Positions 34,199 to 47,345 of a stretch of 64,000 bases of DNA are shown here, one piece after another. The DNA lies in assembly GCA_022836615.1 (NCBI GenBank), contig MU405346.1, positions 43,898-107,897 of the forward strand, given 5' to 3'. The stretch comes from Annulohypoxylon bovei var. microspora (taxonomy: Eukaryota; Ascomycota; Sordariomycetes; Xylariales; Hypoxylaceae). Each line of letters opens with the position of its first letter. Position 1 is the first letter of the stretch. The translations under genes and the position numbers were made by a program. Below the pieces are notes generated by a model. The model saw only the letters and a list, made by a program, of their open reading frames with translations. It searched no databases and was not told the DNA's origin.

Positions 34199-36176
34199 TC
34201 ATTTAATACTGACATCACCATTTCCGCTCCCGTCTCCGTTAGCTAACGAAGCAGCACTCCTCTCCGCCTTCTTCTGCGCCCAATTCTTCATGAAGTCCCT
34301 CTGCTTCGGCAAATTCGCATCCTCCCTGGGCTCGGAGTCGAAGATGCTAGTCTTGGGCGGGGGCCGCGTACGCACCGCGTACGTCAGCCGCTTCGCCACC
34401 AGGTCGATAGACGCCTTAGCCACCTTTCGGGACAGCAGCGTGCTGTCGTGGATCTTGTCGTGTATGATCTTGAGCCGGAACGTCAGGTTGTCGATGTCGG
34501 CGTCGAACTTACGACTCGCATCTCTGTCTTCTTCAAGTTGGACGTTGGGGTTGGGGTTGGCAGTTGTGTACTGCTTCATGATGAAACCACAACTGCCGAG
34601 GACGGCGTCCAGCAGGGTGATGAGAGCGCGGAGGGCTTCGAAGTTGGTGGTTTGGCTGATGCAGAAGTCTGGGGAGTCAAGCCGGTCCGTGAGGGCGTCT
34701 AGTGTCAGGGCTTCGTCGACTGGCTTGCGGCCTAGTAAGGTGTTTTGGAAAAGCGCTACGGCTGCCATACGCCGCCATAGGTCGAGGTGCTTGGTGCTGG
34801 TTTTGGGCATGTAGCTTATGGGGACAACTTGGTCGGTGGGACCGTCTACAATTTCATAGAGATATGAAGATATTGTCTCGCACTTGGAAATTATTAGTTC
34901 TACGGGTATGACATTCAATGTGTAGAAGGGGCTTAGAACTTACGGCTTCGTCCCACTGGCGGGTCCTATGCTTGGGTAACGTCCCGACAAGAGCTTCCAT
35001 CGTAGCAGCATGCTCGGAGCGAACAGTAGTAGTTACTAGAGGATCGAGAGCCATCCGTAGCAGTAGTTTGATAGCCCCTATTGCATTTTCCGTGCTTAAG
35101 TGCGGGGCCATCCGCTGTAGAAGCTCTAAGAAAGTAACAAGGCCTGTCCAGTCTTTTCCAGGATACGGATCTTCTACTCTCGGGAAACCTTGAAGTTTGC
35201 CATGGTCTTGCTTTTGGGAGTACTTGGGACCGCCGAGTTTCTCTAGCATATAATACAATCGTGAGGTAGTGACGAGACGAACGATACTATCTGGACATAG
35301 TGTCACCAAGCTGCAATATTGTACGCGCAGCTGGGCGTTCCTCTCAACGCAGGCCTCATCTAGGACCCAGAGGAACAGCTCGTCTGGAAGCGTCCTGCCT
35401 TTAGAGACGATGGTGTGTGGCAAGCCGAAAATGACGGCTTGGTCTCGTGTACGTGAATCGGCGAGACAGCGCCAACACCCCTTTGCTCTCTTTTGTGGGA
35501 AAGGCTTCCTAGGAGGTTTCAATAGGGGCTGCTCTAGGTTGAAGAAGTAGCACACTCTGCGAGACCCGTCTACTTTTGTACGATTCATAGCTCTCATAAG
35601 CTTGTCACCCTTAGCATCTTCCTCATCGTTGTCGAGAAGTTCCTTGGCTGTTTTCTGCATTAGCGACGGGTCATTCTGTACCTCCGTCAAGAATTGGTTA
35701 AATCCATCGTCGTCATCGTCGCTCTTGTTGATGAGTTCATCAGCCCTCCGAGCACTTTCCTCTGCCCGATCGGACTGCCGGGCGTGGTTTATCAGATATT
35801 TCAAGTCAAACTTGTGTTTGGGTTGTATGGTCAACGGAGACTTGAGATAAGACGCCGAGATGGAAGCTATCCTCTTGGCTTTCGGTGTGCAAGTTAGATT
35901 TGGATCTCTCTGGTATGGAGAAGGGCCATGCTTCCGTTCTATGAAAGCGGATATAGACTCGAGAGAGTCATCCGAATCCCCGTCCTCATCATCGGATCCT
36001 TTGATTTCATCGGTCCGATCTCTAGGCTTCGGTGTGGATTTCGGGGGGGTCCTAGGGGTTGAAAATGACGATTGCGGATCTAATACCGGCGGGGACGAGT
36101 TGATGACCGGTAGAGACTGAGAACTCCGGACGGTAGGCTTGCCGAAGAAACCCCTGATATCCCCGTTTCGGGACAT
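34199..36176 (-). CDS. Conserved nuclear-type protein, possibly CANIN/SLF2-Nse6-like
   Basis: Two exons, 36176-34944 and 34882-34199, with GTAAGT donor and CAAG acceptor, giving 638 residues. Residues 4-11 (NGDIRGFF) resemble a PCNA-interacting box (QxxIxxFF with Asn for Gln). Residues 15-120 are disordered, Ser/Pro-rich and acidic. A helical region starts near 120 (KFDLKYLINHARQSDRAEES) and the remainder looks like a helical-repeat fold (FLWVLDEACVERNAQLRVQYC, FLELLQRMAPHLSTENAIGAIKLLLRMALDPL). This order, a disordered N-terminus then a helical C-terminal half, recalls the CANIN domain of SLF2/Nse6, which recruits SMC5/6 to damaged DNA. That assignment is from memory of the pattern and is tentative; another DNA-repair scaffold is possible. 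Confidence 0.6.
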
Positions 36177-36943
36177 CGAATATACACTCTACTTAATTGA
36201 TTTTAGTACATATAGATCTGTGATGGGATTGTGTCTGGATTGGCTAGAAAGAATATTGACCTCTTATTGCGAAACTCCCATTCCGAACAAGGTATGTACC
36301 AAACTTTCAATAAGGTTAAGGTAATCCTTGGCAAACGAACGCCCTAAAGGTTAGGAAGGCTAGGAACGCGTCGCACAGATGTGGGGCAGTTTTCAGACCG
36401 TGGCAAGACCATGTCGGTTACTTCCCCAAAAGCCACTAAAGGACCCAGAATAAAGTTAATCCCTTTTGACTTGCAGCAAAGAGCGTGTGGACTAGCCTAA
36501 TCAGGTATCTTGGCTAGAAACTCTTAATGAGCCAAGGATAAAAGGGGAAACCCGTTCGGAATGGTAACTCACGAATGAGATGTGCCTCTTTCACCTGTTC
36601 CACGGTCCGTACTGGGCAGTTCCAAGATCTGTTACCTTTATTTTTTTACTTGTCCTGAAACGAATATCAATTATGGAGGTTGAGGGGTGGGTGAGAAGGC
36701 TGGCTAGAAGGCTGGCAACATCTTAATCCTACACCGCACCTCACAATTTCCTCCCAACGCAATACTAGGTAGACAAAAAAAGCACAACAATTTGAACAAT
36801 GTAAGGCAGCTACCAGCTACGGCTTATGTGATATGTAAATAGTGCAGGTTGTAGTGCAGGCTATATAAGCAATCCTCGAATCCATCAACATTAAAGATCA
36901 TCGCGGAATATGTCTATAATAGAAAATAGGAATACTACCTTAG

Positions 36944-36963
36944 TAGGCAGGCAGGCAGGCAGG
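36944..36963 (+). repeat. AGGC tetranucleotide array
   Basis: Four to five tandem copies of AGGC. The same kind of array recurs near 45880. Confidence 0.75.
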
Positions 36964-37054
36964 TAAACGGTGTTGAACCAACTGCCTCAATTCTACATTT
37001 CTACTCGCCTCCTAACAAGATCTAATAAATCGTTCCATTTATTACAATTTACCA

Positions 37055-37086
37055 CACAAGTAATTACACAAGTGATTACACAAGTA
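37055..37086 (+). repeat. ATTACACAAGT tandem array
   Basis: About three copies of an 11-nt unit (ATTACACAAGT, one copy with a substitution) in non-coding DNA. Confidence 0.7.
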
Positions 37087-40000
37087 TGTATCTAAGTGCA
37101 ATTACTGATTTGCTCGGGCCATGAGGCTGAATATATATTTGTTTTAGGTTGATACATCAGACGTATTTAAGCACACCTAGGTATGTATGTACAGAATACA
37201 TGTAGAACCTGCTGAATGATGGATGGAATGGATGGAATGGTGTAAGAGTCTGCTCTAATTTAAGAAATGGATGACGGGAATCGGCAATCGTCAACTGCGC
37301 TTATGTATGTACTCCGCGAATTCTGCTGTGCATATCTTTTTGGCTGTAAGATAAATGCTAAAATCTGATGAAAGTGACGCAAGGTCTATCAAACGTCGAC
37401 TGCTTTTGCATCGCCACGATAGCCTACCTAATCGGACGGAACTCAGTCTTATTCAGATTGTCAGATACATAACTTGTCAGATGGCGTATATTTTGGGCAG
37501 TCTAGGGGTGACGGGACGTAACGGTGCACCCGAACGGTTTTACCTCTCTCGCCTCGAGACCTTTTTTTATTAGCAGATCTGCTTTACATAGCTTGGCGGA
37601 TACTCGGACCCTTCAGTGATCCGCAAACTGGATGTATCGTAAAGCTTACCTGGTAAACTGTATCTCATAGGGCGAATGCAAAGCCCAGGCTAGATTGGAT
37701 CCGCTACTTCGGGGCCCGTTCGGGGTTAAATATATTGAATTGGGGGTTGAAAGCCGACTCCAAGTATGCAGGCTTTAGAAGACTTATGCGACACAGTTCT
37801 TTTTACGAACCGCGCCGGGTTTGAATTTGTCAGCTACATAGTTCCAAGTTGGGTTTCCTTTGCGACCCTGACTCGAGTTTTGGTAGTATCATAGCCTCGA
37901 TGATTTGTCTTATCCTCCAACATAACGTGCTTGCTAGGAGTTGGTAGCCCTTCATGTTTCCCAAGTGCCTAATATATTAGCAACAGGATGTTGCAGTAAG
38001 CGACGTACGTTGGTTGGTCAAAATTGCAACTCCTGAAGGATCTCTTACATAGGACACCCCCATCTGTGCCCCCGATACCACTTGCTTGATAAATCGATGA
38101 TGTGCGTTTATGATCCATATTTCCCAGCTGGACGAGGAAACTTCTGAGTGGAGCGATAGATGAGGCCAGCTATCGAGCAATTCGAAGAACAATGATATGA
38201 AATAATTGAAATAAATGACAAAGCGCATCAACTTAATGGATTACCTAGGCCAAAGGTGTAGCTAGAATATTCTTCACCAACCTGGCCACCCGGAAATAGG
38301 ACCTCGCCACGGTTGTTGGTGTAACAGATAATCTCCTGGATCTTGTTTGGTATATGAGACCGGGTAGTGTAGGTCGCACATGGCCTCTCCCGCGAAGGCG
38401 GAGCTCTTATGTTTTGACATCATGTTGCCGCTAGTAGGTAGTTACGTGGAATCTACGCAGGCGGTCTTAACGGTAACCCACACAAACACCTAGATAGTAC
38501 GTGTCTAGCGAGTAGCGTCGGACGGTGCGGATGCCGAGCATGACAATAGCTACAGCTATCATAAATCCCTTATATCCATATAGGTATGTAAAGATAGTGT
38601 ATTAGATATCTGACTCAGGAAAAGCCCATGGAATCATTCATACGTTCTTCCGCAAACGGGAGACCATATCAGCACATCAGGACCCACGTTACTGCGCTGT
38701 AACGATGCTGTGCGAGGTCAAGGGGGTTCTAGGGTTTTAAAGATCAGCTCGGAGGGTTGCCGAGGGGTAGTTACCCGATTCAGCCGCAAAGAATACATAG
38801 AATGCATGTACCAAGGAATGCTCTGTATGCCACCGGACGCGTGTTGTACGCGGGGGACTCATTAATGAGGTATGGATCGATATAGTAAGGGGATATGTCT
38901 TGGTTGAATTCTCAGTTCCGTCTCAACGATGGGATGTCTGAATAAAGTTGCCTATATTTAATTGTTGGATCTTGGAGGGTCCTATTTATCGAGTATCCCA
39001 TACAAAGATTGTACATATGTAAGTAGTATTATGAGGATTCATATCCTGCATAACAAAACAATCTCAACCAAGATCAGCAACGTTGGCTGGTCTGGGAACT
39101 TCTTAGAGGCATTTTCTTGGTGGTACAAGGGTATGCTAGTAATAGTACTTCCCTAATTGTGATAGTGACACAGTGTAGTTCCGATTATAAAGCAAAAATA
39201 ACGGGCTGGAACCCCACAAAAGAACTGGGAAGGGCGGGTCGTGACCAATTTGAAATACATTTGTCAAGTATCTATTTCATTGTTGCGACTTTTAAATATT
39301 GAAGTCCTTGATACCTACCTAGGTATAATGCTAAGAATTAAATAAACCTTAAGAAAGAACTTAGAAAGATTTTCAAGTCTAGGTATATATTAGTATATCA
39401 AGGTATGAATCAAAAATTTAAATGCAATTCTCATTAGAAAGAAAATATTATTTCACTATACTTAAGTAGGCACCTAGGTAATTAGATAATGGATAGAATG
39501 AGCATCAATAAGTACTCAGGTAAGTATGTACCTTTTTTTAGGATATATTCATTGGAAAGTGCATAAAATTGTGCCAATGTCTTCCGTCGCTTCCCCTATT
39601 GCCGCCGAGATCATACCTAGGTAGTGAACTTTAGTGCATTTTGTAGAGAGGTACATACCTTACTAGGCGCAAATGCGCGTAGCAGTCGTGTACCCCTATC
39701 AGTTCGTGATTTACAGTGCCAGCACAGTGCTCGGTGTACCTTATACCCCGGCCCTTCCGACAGTAACGATCAATCAAAAACTTCCATTGTTCCCTTTCCA
39801 ATTCTGTCCTTAATGTCATCAACAACACGATCGCCGCACCCAGTATCAAGCAAGGGAAGCCAGCAAACGAGCGGTCACCAACCTTTCCTCCGATGCAAAC
39901 CAGCGCTCACAATCAAGTCGTGACGACGATATCAATCGACGATTCCTTTTCTCCCATTTTGGCGACACCGGCGCGATTGCATCCAATTGACCGAGTCTCT

Positions 40001-40113
40001 CCTTTTACTAGTAATTAAGGACCTCGACGATTTCGACGAACGAATCGTGGCCACGAAGGGCCAGTCTGGCGGACACGTCGGGTTGAACGGGCTCTGCCCG
40101 CAACTCCCCCAAA

Positions 40114-43100
40114 ATGGCGAAAGCTGACGACGAGATTGATCCGGTCGACAAGACTAATAGATCAAGATGGGCTACTCGAAAACTCACCGTTAAGAGCGGT
40201 GGTTTAAAGAGGATTTCCCTCATGGACCGAATACATAAGTCGACCGGTTCAACGGAAAAGAAACGCCATTCGGGTGGCAGCCAATCCACAGAAGACAACA
40301 CTCAATATGATAGCGCCACAGCGACCGATCAAAATGAGCAGTCTGATGCGAAGAGCACAACATCATCTACAGAGGAGGGGGATGGGAGGCAGGTATACTT
40401 CAATCTACCTTTGCCGGACGGTTTGAAAGACGACGAAGGAACCCCTATCCGTACATATGCCAGGAACAAGATTCGGACAGCCAAGTATACGCCATTGTCT
40501 TTCATCCCTAAGAATTTGTGGTTCCAATTCCACAACATTGCGAACATTTTCTTCCTCTTCATGGTCATCCTTGTGGTAAGTAGATCCGCCTAGTCTTATA
40601 TCCTATTCTTTGCAGAGGCATCCTCACACCAAATTTCTTGTCTAGATCTTCCCTATCTTTGGAGGAGTCAACCCTGGACTCAACGCAGTGCCTTTGATAT
40701 TCATCTTAGCCGTGACAGCCGTCAAAGACGCGATTGAAGATTATCGCAGGACGATTCTCGACAACGAATTGAATAATGCACCCGTTCATCGCCTCGTGGG
40801 ATGGAACAACGTCAATGTTACTGAGGATAATGTCTCATTATGGAGAAGGATCAAGAAGGCTACCTCGAGATACGTGGCAACATTTTGGCGTGCGACGAAA
40901 GGTATATGGAAGAAGGACGCCACAAAGGATATGTCAGAACGTTCGGCAGATCCGCGTATGTCCATCGAAACCAAGGCGACACGTCGCGAATCTATGATGT
41001 CTCCTCGCACTGATAGGACGTCCTATGTATCTGCATACGAAGACATTCAGATGACGCCGGTTACGTCTCCTCTCCCTCCTCAGTCTCCCGCCCCCAACAA
41101 GACTTTTCTTGAGGTCATTGAACGCCCAACCTCCGGTCAATCGTATAATCCAGACGAGCAGGATACGATCGCTAGAGTGAAGGGTGATCTCATCAACTAC
41201 GACGTGAAACCTACAGGTGAAGCTAGATTCCATAAAGATCACTGGAAGAATTTGCAGGTTGGCGATTTTGTGCGACTTTATAACGACGACGAGCTTCCTG
41301 CGGATATCGTTGTCCTCGCTACTTCTGACTCAGACGGCGCATGCTACGTGGAGACGAAGAATCTAGACGGAGAAACTAATTTGAAGGTTCGCCAGGCGCT
41401 TCGATGTGGACAAACGTTGAAGCATGCGAGGGACTGCGAGCGCGCCCAGTTTTGTATCGAGAGCGAACCTCCCCAGCCTAACCTTTACAAGTATAACGGC
41501 GCTATCAAATGGGAGCAGATGTTGCCGCAGGGACCCAAAGAAATGTCGGAACCAATCACCATCGACAACATGCTTCTCCGAGGTTGCAACATGAGGAACA
41601 CCGAATGGGTTCTCGGTATCGTCATGTTCACGGGTCACGATACCAAGATCATGATGAACGCGGGTATTACGCCAAGCAAACGTGCTCGCATCGCCCGAGA
41701 GTTGAACTTCAACGTCGTCTGCAACTTCGGTATTCTCGGTGCGCTGTGTCTCCTCTGTGCCATCATCAATGGGGTCTCGTGGGCCAAAAGTGATGCTTCG
41801 ACTGCTTGGTTTGACTACGGTTCTGTTGGTGGGACTCCTGGCATGACCGGATTCATCACCTTCTGGGCCGCGCTTATTAACTTTCAAAATTTCGTCCCGA
41901 TCTCCCTCTACATCTCGCTCGAGATCGTGCGAACGCTACAGGCTATCTTCATATACAGCGATGTCGAAATGTATTACGACAAGATCGACTATCCATGTGT
42001 ACCAAAGTCTTGGAATATTTCGGACGATCTTGGTCAGATAGAATATATTTTCTCGGATAAGACAGGAACCCTCACCCAAAACGTCATGGAATTCAAGAAG
42101 GCTACGATTAATGGTCAGCCGTATGGAGAAGCCTACACCGAAGCGCAAGCTGGCATGCAGAAACGTTTAGGTATCGACGTGGTCAAGGAGTCTGCTAAAG
42201 CTAGGCAACAAATTGCCGCTGGGAAAATTCATGCGTTGGAAGGGCTAAGGAAAATTCATGACAATCCATACCTACACGACGAAAATGTGACGTTCATCGC
42301 GCCAGACTTTGTCGACGACTTACAGGGAGAATCGGGAGAGGAGCAAAAAGAAGCCAACGCGCATTTCATGTTAGCGCTAGCTCTTTGTCATACCGTCATT
42401 GCAGAACATTCTCCCGGCGACCCTCCGAAGATCGAGTTTAAGGCTCAGTCGCCAGACGAGGCAGCTCTCGTATCAACTGCTCGTGACATGGGGTTCACTG
42501 TTCTTGCCCAAACAAGTGATGGCATTAGGCTGAATGTTATGGGAGAAGAAATTCACTACCCGATCCTCAACACGATAGAATTCAATTCTAGCCGAAAACG
42601 TATGAGTGCTATCGTCAAAATGCCCGATGGTAAAATCGTTCTGTTTTGCAAGGGTGCAGACAGCATCATATATTCGCGCCTCAAGCGCGGAGAGCAGGCG
42701 GAACTTCGCAAGACTACAGCCGAGCATCTCGAGATGTTTGCCCGAGAAGGTCTACGAACCCTATGCATAGCCCAGCGAGTACTACCCGAACAAGAATATC
42801 TAGAGTGGCGTAAGGAACACGACAAGGCCGCCACTGCTATGCAGGAGAGAGAAGAAAAGTTGGAAGAAGTCGCTGACAAGATCGAGCAAGGACTTACGCT
42901 CCTGGGTGGTACTGCTATCGAGGATCGATTACAAGACGGCGTACCTGATACAATCGAATTGCTTGGCCGGGCTGGTATCAAGTTATGGGTACTCACCGGA
43001 GACAAGGTCGAGACTGCTATCAACATCGGATTCTCGTGTAACCTGCTGAACAACGATATGGAACTGATTAACCTCAAGTTGGAGGAGGATGAGAGCGGCA

Positions 43101-44878
43101 AAACGACTGATGAGGTATTCCTCGGCCAGATCGAAGAGGAACTCGACAAGCATCTAAAGGCATTTGGTATCACTGGTAGCGACGAAGATTTGCTCCTCGC
43201 TAGGAAGAACCATGAGCCTCCGGCACCAACCCATGCTCTAGTAATTGATGGGTTCACGCTGAGATGGGTGCTACACGACGGTCTAAAGCAAAAGTTCTTG
43301 CTTCTTTGCAAGCAATGTGCATCGGTTCTTTGTTGCCGTGTCAGCCCTGCGCAAAAGGCTTCGGTCGTATCTATGGTCAAGAATGGTCTGGATGTCATGA
43401 CCCTGTCCATCGGAGATGGTGCCAACGACGTTGCTATGATCCAAGAAGCGGACGTCGGCGTGGGTATTGCTGGTGTTGAAGGTCGTCAAGCCGTTATGTC
43501 TGCCGATTATGCCATCGGTCAGTTTCGATTCTTACAGCGACTGGTTCTCGTCCACGGTCGGTGGTCCTATAGAAGAATGGCTGAAGCGATCGCCAATTTC
43601 TTCTACAAGAACATGGTTTGGTGTTTGAGCATTCTGTGGTTCCAATGCTTCTGCAACTTCGATATCACTTACCTCTACGAGTACACTTACATCATTCTTT
43701 TCAACCTTATCTTTACTTCCGTTCCCCCAATAGTCATCGGTGTCCTCGACCAAGATGTGTCCGACGCGGTTTCTTTAGCTATTCCTCAACTATACAGGCG
43801 CGGAATCGAGCGCCTCGAATGGACACAGCATAAATTTTGGTAATTATTTCCCCGCTTTTTTATATGTTAACCTCGCATACTAACTTCGCATAGGATGTAT
43901 ATGATCGATGGCGCTTATCAAAGTGTCATGAACTTCTTTATCACGTATCTCACCTTCGCGCCCACCTCGGCCGTCACCACAAATGGATTAGATATAGGTG
44001 ATCGATACCGACTTGGCGCCTATGTTGCTCATCAATCCGTCATCACGATCAATCTTTACATTCTAATCAACACGTACCGATGGGATTGGCTTACGCTGTT
44101 GATTATTGCCGTTAGTGACCTTTTAATCTTCTTCTGGACCGGTGTATATACTACGTCGACGTTTGCCAGCACGTTCTACGGAGCCGCCCCGCAGATTTAT
44201 GGTGAAGTTTCTTTCTGGGCCTGTTTGATCGCCACCCCAATCATTTCGTTGGCCCCTCGTTATGCTATCAAGGCTCTTCGCAAAGTATTCATCCCTCGCG
44301 ACGTGGACATCATCCGGGAGCAGGTTGCCATGGGCAAATTCGGTCATACAGAGAAGGAAGATGCAAGTGAAGTTGTGGCGAAATCGACTTCATCACACTC
44401 GTCAGAATCGTCTCGACATAGACGGCACAAACAATTCGCAAGTGTAGATGAAGATCTTCGACCCATCTATCCACCCTCGGTTGCAACGCAGTCTGTTGTC
44501 GGACATAACCCTCGTAGTCAGAACGGTAGTGACGGCACTAATTACACCAGACACGAACCTTCGCTTGACGTACCAGTAATTCAACCCGTGGATCCGCCTC
44601 CGGAACCTGCGGTACGTCCATCTTACGAACGTGTCCGTCCGTCTTATGACCGCATGCGGGCCTCGATGGATCGTGTTAGGATGAGCTACGAAATGTCCAA
44701 CGACTTTACTTCTGCTGCAATGTTGAGTAGGTTCGAATCAACCCATTCCGGCGGCGAACCTTCGCAACCACCGCAAAGTGAGGGGATTGTCAGTCGGATA
44801 CGAAGGCGAACCCGGGGTAAATCCTTCAAGGCAGCCTTCGCCCACCACAAGGACAATAATATTCATGAACATGAATGA
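40114..44878 (+). CDS. DNF1: P4-type ATPase, phospholipid flippase of the DNF1/DnfA group
   Basis: Three exons: 40114-40575, 40646-43839 and 43894-44878, giving 1546 residues. TM1 follows NLWFQFHNIANIFFLF. The actuator domain holds the P4 signature LDGETNLKVRQ. The catalytic phosphorylation site is FSDKTGTLTQN with Asp625, and the hinge motif is GDGANDVAMIQEADVG. Ten membrane helices are expected, the last ones in exon 3. The insertion between TM2 and the actuator and the sequence CVPKSWNISDDLGQIEYIF are typical of the Dnf1/Dnf2 branch rather than Drs2. The family moves phosphatidylcholine, phosphatidylethanolamine or lysolipids to the cytosolic leaflet at the plasma membrane and endosomes with a Cdc50/Lem3 partner. 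The Ser-rich C-terminal tail contains a small near-repeat (RPSYERVRPSYDRMRASMDR). Confidence 0.95.
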
Positions 44879-46283
44879 AATGCATCAGCTTAACATCCTC
44901 CCATGGCGAGCTTTGTAAGATAGTGCGGTACTCTAACTTTGACTTCGTTTACTCCGTTCAATGTGATACTCGAAGCGCTTTGTGCTCCAATACGATCTCA
45001 AACGAACTATATACGACACCGCTGTGATATTTCTCAGCTGGACCACCAACCCGAATCTTCGGAACGGCCTGTCTACACTTTTTTTCCTCTTTTCCATTTG
45101 CGACGGAGTTGGCGTTACGGGGTGCATGGAGTGAGGAAGGACTTTCTACGACGAGATGACGATGTTGGCCGAAAGGTCCGAAGATTCTACATTTTCCCGC
45201 ATCCGACTTCCCCAAGTCGAGATCGCAACAAACAACGCACATGTCACTGTCTAGTCACTCTCGGGGGTTAATCTGATCTAATCCGATCCGATCCGCCCCT
45301 CATGTCGAGAGTTATCATTACCACCATGGAGGGTTGGTAGGGGTCTCATCGCTTACAATTCTTTCCTTTCTTGTGTCCTGTGTTTTTTTTTTGGCTTTTA
45401 TATCTCCCCCCGTTTGAATTCAAATTCTTCTCATTAGGCGGCCAATGATTTTCACAAGGCGTTCTGCAAAAAGAGATTCAGGAAGGGATTGCGATAGCAT
45501 ACTCGCGCGCGCTAGCATGCAGGAGACGAGAGAGACTCTTGAAAGGGGGAGGCAGGAGGTGGAGGCGGATTCATTGGGGTTTGACGCGCGCTTGCTCGAG
45601 GCCGTCGCCTGTGTATATAAGAAAGATCCGGGGATGGGACGAGTCGCGACGCGTCGAGAGAAGGCGAGCAAGCAAGCAAAGGCGCGCGGACGAAAGCGGA
45701 TGGGGTGTGGATGAGAGTAGATACATATAATCGGCCAGAATTGGTAAACCTTTTGCAAGAAGACGAAGACGATGAACGTCCCTCCTCTTTCTACGTGTTC
45801 TAGTCGATAGTTTAATGTGCGCTTAGGTAATGTAATGCGGGTACTGTTCCTAGGTTAGGTAGGTTAGGCAGGTAGGTGGGCAGGCAGGCAGGCAGGCGAG
45901 AATCCTAGGCTGGTGGTAATGAAGCGAGATGTGTGGGTTTAGATGATGAAGAATGCGTAGGAAATTGATATCCTAGTTACGTGTCCTAGGCAGCTGGTAG
46001 TACACCGAGACAGGTAGACAGCGTTATTGACATTGATGTGTTGCCTATTGCTCCGTCTGTTATAGGTACAATATCTGCTTTTGGAAGTCCCACGTAACCT
46101 CGTGCCAACGTCCTGGAATATGCTCTACCTCCGTGAGTAATGCCTTGTTGAATCACCCCACACTTCAGGGGGGGAAACATTAGAACCCTCCACAACAATT
46201 GTAAGGTGCCAGCAGCAGTCAAGTTGGTGATGAAATTATTCCATTTCAAACCCACCTTAACGCCTCAGGTATTCATACCTACC
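44879..46283. other. Gene-free region downstream of the flippase
   Basis: About 1.4 kb. The first several hundred nt are probably flippase 3'UTR. Open frames on both strands at 45420-45758 are composition artefacts. A CAGG tetranucleotide run lies at about 45862-45898. No gene is supported. Confidence 0.5.
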
Positions 46284-46317
46284 GTACCGGGAATGGCAGG
46301 GAGCTAATAATCATTAT
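46284..46317 (+). repeat. Left terminal inverted repeat
   Basis: Inward reading GTACCGGGAATGGCAGGGAG then CTAATAATCATTAT. It pairs with the right end with a 4-nt gap (ATAG) and a few mismatches. Confidence 0.65.
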
Positions 46318-46486
46318 TTTTTCGAAAAATGGTCCGGCATTATCCTAATCGTTCCTTCATTCATTAATCATTCGCAAGCAAATAATCATTAATAGGAAAA
46401 TAATCATTAATGGAAAGATAATCATTAATATAAATATGGGGGGGCTCGTCCCCTACCCCCTTACTTTACACCTACTGATTTACTGA

Positions 46487-46538
46487 CTTACTGGTTTACT
46501 GGTTTACTGGTTTACTGGTTTACTGGTTTACTGCCCGT
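46487..46538 (+). repeat. ACTGGTTT tandem array
   Basis: Six near-perfect copies of the 8-nt unit (ACTGGTTT) inside the TIR element. Confidence 0.85.
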
Positions 46539-46595
46539 CTACTGATCTACTGTCTGGTCTACTGCACGTCTACTGATTTACGTCTACTGATCTAG

Positions 46596-46658
46596 TGCTA
46601 CGCATCTACTGCTACGCATCTACTGCTACGCATCTACTGCTACGCATCTACTGCATCT
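46596..46658 (+). repeat. CTACGCATCTACTG tandem array
   Basis: About four copies of a 14-nt unit (CTACGCATCTACTG), the last shortened. It is clearly related to the preceding TACTG-containing sequence. Confidence 0.85.
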
Positions 46659-46697
46659 ACTGATCTAGTAAGCTTGGCACGACAATGATGTTGACGA

Positions 46698-46775
46698 TGT
46701 TGATGTGTGGATGTGTGGATGCGTGGATGCGTGGATGCGTGGATGGATGGATGGATGGATGGATGTGTGGATGTA
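46698..46775 (+). repeat. GTGGATGx / GGAT array
   Basis: Runs of GTGGATGT, GTGGATGC and GGAT units in series, indicating slippage-driven turnover within the element. Confidence 0.8.
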
Positions 46776-46854
46776 AAAAGTAAAAGAAAATAAAAAAAAC
46801 TTCTAAGTTTTTTCTCTCTAAGTGTTGCTGCTGCTGCTGTGCATGTGGGGTTTA

Positions 46855-46905
46855 TTGCTGTTGCAGGTGCTGTTGCAGGTGCTGTTGCAAGTGTTGTTGC
46901 AGGTA
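46855..46905 (+). repeat. GTTGCAGGTGCT tandem array
   Basis: About four copies of a 12-nt unit (GTTGCAGGTGCT and variants), preceded by a short GCTGCTG run. Confidence 0.8.
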
Positions 46906-46975
46906 AGGAAACGAAAAAAAAAAGTCTAAGTTTTTTTTCTTGAAGTGGTCTAAGACTCTAAGCTGCTGCTGCTGT

Positions 46976-47100
46976 ATGTGGTGTTGTAGGTGGTGCTGTG
47001 GGTGGTGTTGTAGGTGGTGTTGTAGGTGGTGCTGTGGGTGGTTAGATGGTGCTGTGGGTGGTGCTGTAGCCCTGGAGGTGGTGTTGTAGGTGTTGCCGTA
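46976..47100 (+). repeat. GGTGGTGTTGTA-type tandem array
   Basis: About eight imperfect copies of a 12- to 15-nt unit (GGTGGTGTTGTA / GGTGGTGCTGTG). It produces an artefactual minus-strand frame rich in Thr, Tyr and Asn. Confidence 0.8.
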
Positions 47101-47345
47101 GGTGTGGTCTGGGGCTTAAAAATATCGTTGACCTTGTTGTCGCATTGGGTCACGTGACCGCCAGGCAGCTGAGGGTACCCACTTCTTAGCTGTATTTTCA
47201 GTTTGCCAGCTGTAAAACCGAGTAATGATTATTTTTTTGCGAATGATTATTTGCCTACGAATGATTATTGTAATTAAGTGGATTTATAATGATTATTGTA
47301 AATTTTTAATGATTATTAGAAATTTGTAATGATTATTTTAAAAAT

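Larger units (their letters stand above)
36177..40113. other. Long gene-free region (about 3.9 kb)
   Basis: The longest gene-free stretch outside the AT-rich block. It contains small tandem arrays (AGGC near 36944-36962; ATTACACAAGT near 37055-37085; GGATGGAAT near 37213-37240) and TACCTAGGTA-type motifs (about 37173, 39313, 39470). Short frames at 37355, 37977, 38962 and 39624 show no family pattern. The last about 400 nt before the flippase may be its leader and promoter. Confidence 0.5.

Noticed and set aside
45420..45758. Overlapping open frames on both strands downstream of the flippase
   Set aside because: Composition-driven, no splice support, no family resemblance, and they lie in probable 3'UTR and spacer.
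46950..47153. Minus-strand frame rich in Thr, Tyr, Asn
   Set aside because: It is produced by the GGTGGTGTTGTA array in the TIR element, not by a gene.
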